From the NCBI RefSeq assembly GCF_024868665.1, contig NC_079913.1, positions 9,614,879 through 9,678,878 on the forward strand: a stretch of DNA of 64,000 nt, in the 5' to 3' direction. Shown piece by piece: positions 56,895-64,000 of this stretch. Below the pieces are notes generated by a model. The model worked only from the letters and a program-made list of their open reading frames with translations, did no database searches and was not told where the DNA came from. Every line of letters begins with the position of its first letter. The stretch's first letter is position 1. The position numbers and the translations under genes were made by a program. The DNA comes from Triplophysa rosa (taxonomy: Eukaryota; Chordata; Actinopteri; Cypriniformes; Nemacheilidae).

Positions 56895-58142
56895 ATGGCA
56901 GCGGCTGAAAAAGTTAGCCTTGATAAGCTAACGCGGAGGCATGGCATTAGAGTTATCCCCACGGATCGCTGTTCGGTGGAGGATTGTAGTTTAGCTATAG
57001 CGCAAGTTGTTGGTTACAAAAGCATTCTATCAGCATCAAGAATGAACAGCGCGGTTGTTTTGTTCCTCGATGATGTGAATAAAGTTAATGAGATTGTTGC
57101 AAGTGGAGTTGTTATTAATGATTCTTATACGAAGGTAATGCCTCTGATGCAGCCTGCGAAAAGAATTATGGTTTCCAATGTTCCACCGTTCATAAGAGAT
57201 GAAGTGATTGAGAAAGAACTGGCTAGACATGGAAAAGTTGTTTCTCAGATCAAGAAGATTGCTTTAGGATGTAAATCGACGCAACTAAAACATGTTGTTT
57301 CTTTTAGAAGTCATGTTTATATGGTACTGAATAATGAAGGTGAAGAATTGAATCTTGCTTTGAAGTTTAAAATTGACAATTATGATTATACCATATATGC
57401 TACATCGGAAACAACTAAGTTTTTTAAATGCGGGCAGGAGGGACATCTTGCCCGAGCGTGTCCTGGGATTGTAGAAATTGCAGTGCCACATAATGTTGTT
57501 GTTGCAGATGGACAAAACAAACAGGATGGTTGTGAAAACCAGCAACAAGAAGATAAAGTGGTGAGCGAGAATGGAGTAATTAGGGATGATATACAACAAA
57601 CTAATCAAGAAGGGAATAATGAGGAAGGAAGAGTTGTGGAGAAAACAAATGGTGTGGCTGCAGAGGTAGAAATTTCAAGGGATGTTGACATGACAGAAGA
57701 TGATAATCTTTTTAAAACACCAACTTTGAAAAGGAAAAATAAAACCAAGAAGGGTGGAAAAAAAACAAAAAAAGAACCGGTTCAGGACAAACAAGATGAT
57801 GAGATGTTTGGAGTTCTTTCTGATTGTAGTAATTCTGATGATTCAGTAACAGAGAGTGAGAATGAATCTGTGAGTTCACTTGATTCAGTCTCCCTAAAAA
57901 GGCTGGGGAGGAGTGCATATACTATTGAGAGAATTAAGTCTTTTTTGTAAACAACAAAAGGAATGAAGGGAATTAAAGTTGACGATTTTTTTCCGGATCG
58001 TGGTTTGTTTATAGAGTCAGCAAAAGTGGCAATTAAAGAAACAGGGTTGGGGGGTTTAACAGAACAGGAGGTATACAGGTTGAGGAAATTTGTTCAAAAG
58101 TTGAGGTCAAGTATGCTGAATGATGAAAAACAAGTGTTATAA
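56895..58142 (+). pseudogene. LINE ORF1 (nucleic-acid-binding, CCHC zinc knuckle) with one in-frame stop
   Basis: The frame opens MAAAEKVSLDKLTRRHG. Residues of about 85-175 (NVPPFIRDEVIEKELARHGK ... LGCKSTQLKHVVSFR) form an RRM-like region seen in Tx1-group ORF1 and ZCCHC3-like proteins. It is followed at about 177-192 by a CCHC-type knuckle (KCGQEGHLARACP) whose first Cys appears replaced by Phe (KFFKCG). An acidic and Lys-rich tail follows. A TAA at 57948-57950 ends the open frame at 351 aa, but the same frame continues to a TAA at 58140-58142 with conserved-looking sequence (GIKVDDFFPDRGLF). The intact protein was probably about 415 aa, with TAA most likely from CAA. Confidence 0.8.
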
Positions 58143-58205
58143 TTTTTCTTTTTTTTCCTTTTTGCCTCTTTTTGTTTAGCTCGGTGTCTTTTTTTATTCA
58201 CTTTA

Positions 58206-61200
58206 TGAATAATTTAAAACTGGGCGTCTAAACATAAATGGTGCAAGAGATTATAGGAAGAGAGCAATGCTCTTTGAACTAATAAGGCAAAAACATGTTG
58301 ATGTTATGTTTATTCAAGAAACCCATAGTGATTTAAAAAATGAAAGTGAATGGATGATGGAATGGGAAGGAAAATTGTTTTTAAGTCATAAGAGTACAAA
58401 TAGTGGTGGTATTGCCATCCTATTAAGTAAGAATGTTACTCCTGTTTTAGTTGATATAGAAAATGTAATTGAGGGTAATTTGTTAAAAGTATGGCTCAGC
58501 TTTGAGAATTTTACTGTTGTTTTTCTGAATGTATATGCGCCAGTAATGGGAGGTGAACGAGTTTTGTTTTTAAATAAGGTTAAAAGTGTTGTAGAAGCCT
58601 GCAAACCCGAAGAGTATTTATTTATAGGGGGAGATTTTAATTGCACTGAAAATGATGCTGTTGATCGGAATCATAAAGAACCACATTTGGCTTCACATCG
58701 TGTGCTGAGACAAATTGTAATAGAACATGAGTTGTATGATGTCTGGAGAGTGTTAAATAAAACACAGAGACAGTATACGTGGTCACAAATAAGAGAAAAC
58801 CATATAACAATGGCTCGATTGGATAGATGGTACTGTTTTAAACATCATTTTAGTTGCATTAAGAATTGTGTAATTTCACCGGTAAGCTTTTCAGATCATG
58901 GGTTAGTCTGCTGTCATATTTTTATTGTTAATATCAAGCCAAAAAGTGCTTATTGGCATTTTAATATTGGGTTATTGCAAGATAAGTTTTTTCGGGAAGT
59001 TTTTATTTATTTTTGGAATAATTTTAAGAACAAGAAGTCTCTGTTTACTTCTTTGCAGTTATGGTGGGAATATGGAAAGGTGGAAATACAGCAACTGTGC
59101 CGTATGTATACTCTCAATAGTTCTAGAGACACTTCTCAGTTATTAGAGGCTTTGGAAAAAGAAATTGTAGATTTACAAAATTTAGCGGACTCTACAGGAG
59201 ATCATGAATGCTGTAAAAGTTTAAGGGGAAAAAAAAGGCTTTGGATGATATGTTGGGGTTTAAGGCACAGGGTGCACTGGTACTTTCACGTTTTCAAAAT
59301 GTGACGCACATGGATGGCCCGACCAAATATTTTTTTGGACTTGAAAAGAAAAATGGTCAAAGAAGAATTATACATTCCTTGTTATCTGAATCTGGTACAG
59401 AACTTACAAATGTCAAGGAAATTCGGAAAAGAGCAGTGAATTTTTACTTGGAGTTGCACAAGAGTGAACATGTGGAGGTCAGTGGAATTGCCAGAGAGTT
59501 TTATGTAGGTCTGCCTAAAGTTCCGGATAAGGATAATGAGGAACTGGAAAAACCTTTGACTACAGGTGAACTGTTTGTTGCCCTGAACAGTATGGAGTGT
59601 GGTAGGGCCCCAGGGATAGATGGTATTCCTGTGGAGCTTTACAAGACATTCTGGGATGTTTTAAGGGATGACTTGCTAGCAGTACTCAACGACAGTATGA
59701 CCAAAGGGTCATTGCCTACGAGCTGCAGGAGAGCAGTCATTACGCTTTTACCGAAGAAAGGTGACCTAAGAGACATAAAAAACTGGCGACCCGTGTCACT
59801 CTTGTGCTCCGATTTGAAGATTTTGTCCAAGACTTTGGCTATTAGATTAAGAGAAGTGATTGGTCGGGTCATTCATGTAGACCAGACATATTGTATACCT
59901 AATAGATCTATTTTTGACAAATTTCATTTGATCAGAGATATTCTAGACATTTCTAGATCTTTAGACTTGAATTGTGGTCTTATTTCTTTAGACCAAGAAA
60001 AAGCCTTTGATCGGGTGGAACATGAGTATCTATGGCAGACGTTAAGAGAATTTGGATTCAATCCAAAGTTTATTGAAATGATTAAAGTGTTGTATGGAGA
60101 TATTGAGAGTATACTTAAAATTAATGGAGGGTTGAGTACTCCTTTCAAAGTTACGAGAGGTATAAGGCAAGGGTGTGCTTTGTCAGGCATGTTGTATGAT
60201 TTGTCTATTGAACCCTTGTTACTAAGAATTAGAGCAAATATTGATGGATGGAGTATACCAAATTCTGAGGTCAAGGTCAAGTTGTCAGCTTATGCTGATG
60301 ATATTATTGTTATGGTTAAAAAACAAGAAGAAATAAACATTTTGCAAAGAATAATCAATGATTTTGGAAAAATGTCTTCAGCAAAGGTAAACTGGTTAAA
60401 AAGTATGGCTATAATGTGTGGGCGGGGGGAGAGAAGATACCTTCCTAAGCTTCCTGCTGGACTTGAATGGAAGAAAGGAGGTTTTAAATATTTGGGTGTA
60501 TTTCTTGGAGATGATTCAGTACAACAAAAAAACTGGGAGGGTGTCCTGGAGAAGACAAAAGGAAAATTAGAAAAATGGAAATGGCTTTGGACAAAAATGT
60601 CATTTAGAGGAAGAGTTATAGTTATCAATAATTTGGTGGCCTCAACATTCTGGCATCGGCTAGCATGTATTGAACCCCCAAATGGACTCCTTGCAAAACT
60701 GCAGACAATCATAGTGGAATTCTTTTGGACTAAGTTTCATTGGGTACCGCAGAGCATTCTATATCTTCCTAAAGAAGAAGGGGGCCAAGGACTAATACAT
60801 CTGGCTAGCAGGAGAGCAACTTTTCGTCTACAATTTATTCAAAGACTCTTGATGGGACCTAAAGATCTTGTGTGGAAGGATGTTGCTAATTTCATTTTAA
60901 GTCAAGCTGGAAATTTGGGACTTGAATCTTCTTTATTTCTTGTGGACACTTCTAAGATTCAATTAAATGGACTGACTCCATTTTACAAAAGTGTTTTTAA
61001 AGTTTGGAGTCTGTTTGAAAAAAAGAGAGAAGTATCTGAATGTTCTTTATTTTGGTTATTAGAAGAGCCTATTGTTTATGGGGCAAGATTGGATATTACT
61101 TCTGAAGTGGCATTGGGGTTTGAACATATGTTACGTATGTCAAAGAATGTTAAATTATATAATCTAATAACTGCTGGTGGGCCTGACTTGGATAATTTGA

Positions 61201-62006
61201 ATAAGGTGGCCTCAGTTTTGGGTCTAAAATCAATAAGACTAGTTGAAAAATGTTTGGAATTGGTGAAACAGAAACTTACTGTACAAAAAAAGTCTCTCAT
61301 TTTGAGTTTTTGTAAAGGAAATTTGCATCCAAATAAGAACGATCCTTTCCTGGGGGTTTATATCACTTCTAATTTTGGAGGTTGTGGGGGAAAGTTGTTG
61401 GATGCTTCTTGTTTAGAAGATTTACATTTTTTTGAGGTTGACGGGAAGAAATTGTATAGATGCTGTGTTAAAGTTATGAATAAGAACACCTTAAAGGATA
61501 GAGTGGATACTGTTTGGAGGGAAAAATTGCATTTGAATGATGATGTTAATCCGGTATGGAGGGTTTTTTATAAACCTCCTTTAGAAAAAAGAATTGGGGA
61601 TTTGCAATGGAAAATTTTACACGGCGCAGTTGCTGTCAATGCTTTTGTAAGTGTGATAAATCTGAGTGTTAACAATGTGTGTCCTTTTTGTGAGGAGAAA
61701 AGGGAAACAATATTTCATTGCTTTATGGAATGTACAAGATTGTGTGATTTATTTGTTTTTTTGGGTTTGTTGTTTAGCAAATTCAATGTACTGTTTAATA
61801 TTCAGAGTTTTATTATTGGGTATCAGCACAAATCAGAAAATAGAATGAAATGGCAATTATTAAATTTTATTATAGGTGAAGCAAAAAAGGCAATTTATAT
61901 AAGTAGGAGAAATAAAATTGAGGGATCAAGAGGATGTGAAGTTGTATCTATTTTAAAGAATATGATAAAAGCAAGAGTCTGGATTGATTTTAAGTTTTAT
62001 AAATGA
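58206..62006 (+). pseudogene. LINE ORF2 (endonuclease and reverse transcriptase), frameshifted
   Basis: The endonuclease part is open from 58213 to 59304 and shows IQETHSD, GGDFN, ARLDRWY and SDHGLV, the catalytic motifs of apurinic-type LINE nucleases. The reverse transcriptase part is open from 59241 (first ATG) to 62006, with GRAPGIDGIPVELYK, the YADD active site near 60289-60300 and a C-terminal CPFCEEKRETIFHCFMEC zinc-like motif. The two frames differ by one base. The break lies in an A8 run at 59229-59236, where nine A would restore the frame. The likely start ATG at 58206 is in the reverse transcriptase frame and not the endonuclease frame, so a second indel lies between 58209 and 58228. 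Confidence 0.85.
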
Positions 62007-62288
62007 TGAATAACCTGATGTTTTTCTCGATACCAGTGGTGTTATAATGATGCAATATGTTCAGTTGTTGATGATTCTTTATTTTTTTCTCTTGAATTGA
62101 TGTAATTTATTAATATTTGTATGTGCTATATATTAATATGGTATATATATATTTATAGAAGTGTGTGTGTTGTGATATGTATATATATACTATTATGTAT
62201 TGTTTTATTATTTTGTTTTGTTTGTTTATTGGAGGTGTGTGATTTGATGTGGACATGTAAATTATATGGAATTTAAAAGTCACAAAAT

Positions 62289-62319
62289 CTTATTCTATCT
62301 ATTCTATCTACTACTATCT

Positions 62320-62400
<81 letters not shown>

Positions 62401-62581
62401 ATATCTATCTATCTCTATCTATCTATCTATCTACTACTATCTTCTATCTATCCTATCACTATCTATCTACTACTATCTATCTATCTCTCTATCTCTATCT
62501 ATCTCCTATCTTCATCTCATCTCTCTACTCTCTACTCTCTCTCTCTCTCTCTCTCTCTACCATCATCTCTTCTCCCTCTCT

Positions 62582-62656
<75 letters not shown>

Positions 62657-62674
62657 TTCTCTCTCGCTCTCTCT

Positions 62675-62757
<83 letters not shown>

Positions 62758-62758
62758 N

Positions 62759-62857
<99 letters not shown>

Positions 62858-62885
62858 ATCTCTCTCTCTATCTATCTATCCATTC
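62289..62885. repeat. Compound (TATC)n/(CT)n microsatellite, 3' flank of the LINE
   Basis: About 190 bases of imperfect TATC units are followed by a mixed zone and then about 300 bases of nearly pure CT, ending in a few ATCT units. One undetermined base lies at 62758. The composition mirrors the 5' flank. Confidence 0.97.
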
Positions 62886-63098
62886 ATCCATAAAGCGTGA
62901 GAAAGAATCAGCTGTTTTCTCGACCCCTCCTCTCTCCCCTCATCCCTCACTAATGTTACTATCTTTGACGAGACTGGCACACGCTTACACTGAACGCCTC
63001 ACCACATGCACATATGGAGAAAGCAACACACACATTTACTCACACACAGACACAGGCTAGCCCGAGGACAGCACGCGCTTAAGAGACAACCTCCTGAC

Positions 63099-63102
<4 letters not shown>

Positions 63103-63140
<38 letters not shown>
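63103..63140. repeat. (CA)n microsatellite
   Basis: A CA run of nearly 20 units. A second short CT run follows at about 63240-63274. Confidence 0.95.
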
Positions 63141-63142
<2 letters not shown>

Positions 63143-63239
63143 AAGTGCGTTCTGTAGACCGAATACACCAACACAGAGGCGAATCATTCTGCTGGAAACC
63201 ACAGAGAATAAAGACTGGAGCAAGCCCCCCTCCCCTCCT

Positions 63240-63277
<38 letters not shown>

Positions 63278-63299
63278 CATTACAGCAAGGCATTGCGCA

Positions 63300-63543
63300 G
63301 GATTTAACTCCCCTCTTATTTATTTTAATAATTTCTTTTTTTTTAATTCCGTCTTTTCTCCAGTGGGAGCCGTCGCTCGTGGCAGCCGTCGCTCCTGGCA
63401 GCGGGCAGATATTTTCATTTCCATATCGGAGCGTTACGAGAGCTGCCATTCGCTCGTTTCTCCAACAGCCGTGCGTGAGCGCGTGTGCATGTGAGCGTGT
63501 GTGAGCTCGGGGGGGACGCTGGGAAGGACAGCATCTAAAGACG
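63300..63543 (+). other. Candidate 5' untranslated first exon, possibly lrtm2
   Basis: A GC-rich stretch (GTCGCTCGTGGCAGCCGTCG, GAGCGCGTGTGCATG) ends in a strong donor, AAGACG|GTGAGT, at 63543. No in-frame ATG is needed if it is untranslated. In human LRTM2 is nested in CACNA2D4 on the opposite strand, which fits a plus-strand promoter here. The start at 63300 is approximate, and the gene assignment is inferred from position only. Confidence 0.4.
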
Positions 63544-64000
63544 GTGAGTAAAATACTGTTCACCTATAACACACAAGCACCACACATTCAAATGTTTTGA
63601 TGGTTAATATTTGATACGCAAGACCATCTGGTTGAGAAGATGGATGATTTAATGTGATGCATGGCACGTGGACTGATTCTGTTTTGGGTTATAGATCTAA
63701 CGTTGTTATTCAGTTTTTGTTTAGACACAAAGGATATGTAAGGGTGTGTGTGTTTGTTAAAGCAGGTTTCGTACTGGAATGCTGTTATTAGGTGTATATG
63801 TGCATGTAGGTGTGAGATTGTGTCTACAATATGGAATCCTGAGAATACCTTTGGACACATCCATCTATTCACACACACAGATGCGTGTGAATGCTAGGAC
63901 AAAAAAAACTGCCGATAATATATCTTTGTATGTCCACATATACAGTATGTCTTTATTGTGCATGTGTGCCCCTTTTTTGTTTGTGAGCGTGTAATTCTGC
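63544..64000. other. No feature recognised
   Basis: AT-rich sequence after the candidate donor, with TG-rich patches. No coding exon was seen on either strand. Confidence 0.5.

Overview
The window is vertebrate nuclear DNA, most likely from a cypriniform (carp/zebrafish-like) teleost. The evidence is spliced genes with canonical GT-AG introns, abundant TTAA-flanked foldback elements of the kind common in cyprinids, a tRNA-derived SINE, a Tx1/L1-like LINE and very long CT and CTAT microsatellites. All exon models were built by hand from splice sites, reading-frame phase and remembered human proteins. No search was run.

Layout. Bases 1-11.6 kb are intergenic and repeat-rich, with no gene I can support. 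A small unrecognised three-exon gene (minus, 11768-13044) lies head-to-head with ccdc146 (plus, 18 coding exons, 13385-27228, 949 aa). The two-exon gene fgl2 (minus, 14479-16587, 451 aa) sits inside ccdc146 intron 1, the same nesting as in human. gsap (minus, 31 coding exons, 28138-39906, 863 aa) converges tail-to-tail on ccdc146. stk38l (minus, 13 coding exons, 41933-45662, 464 aa) lies directly upstream of gsap in the same orientation. The last 12 coding exons of cacna2d4 (minus, 47711-52803) follow, and the rest of that gene should lie beyond the right edge. The large cacna2d4 intron holds a palindromic transposon, CT/CTAT microsatellites and a nearly full-length but broken Tx1-type LINE (about 56.75-62.29 kb) embedded in microsatellite on both sides. 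A GC-rich plus-strand segment ending in a strong splice donor at 63543 could be the first exon of lrtm2, which is nested in CACNA2D4 in human.

The genes do not form one pathway. Their products are a centriole/axoneme coiled-coil protein (ccdc146), a secreted fibrinogen-domain immune regulator (fgl2), a gamma-secretase modulator (gsap), an NDR-family Hippo-related kinase (stk38l) and a photoreceptor calcium-channel subunit (cacna2d4). As I recall the human map, ccdc146-fgl2-gsap is a chromosome 7 block and stk38l plus cacna2d4 are chromosome 12p genes, so a synteny junction falls near 40-41.9 kb.

Most notable observations: a U12-type AT-AC intron in cacna2d4 (48061-48237); the LINE inserted in a CT/CTAT array; a near-perfect RFX X-box with a plus-strand ATG exon inside a cacna2d4 intron, a candidate unannotated nested gene; a second X-box at the ccdc146 divergent promoter; CTCF-like motifs, one of them in the short stk38l-gsap gap; and a GC-AG intron in ccdc146.
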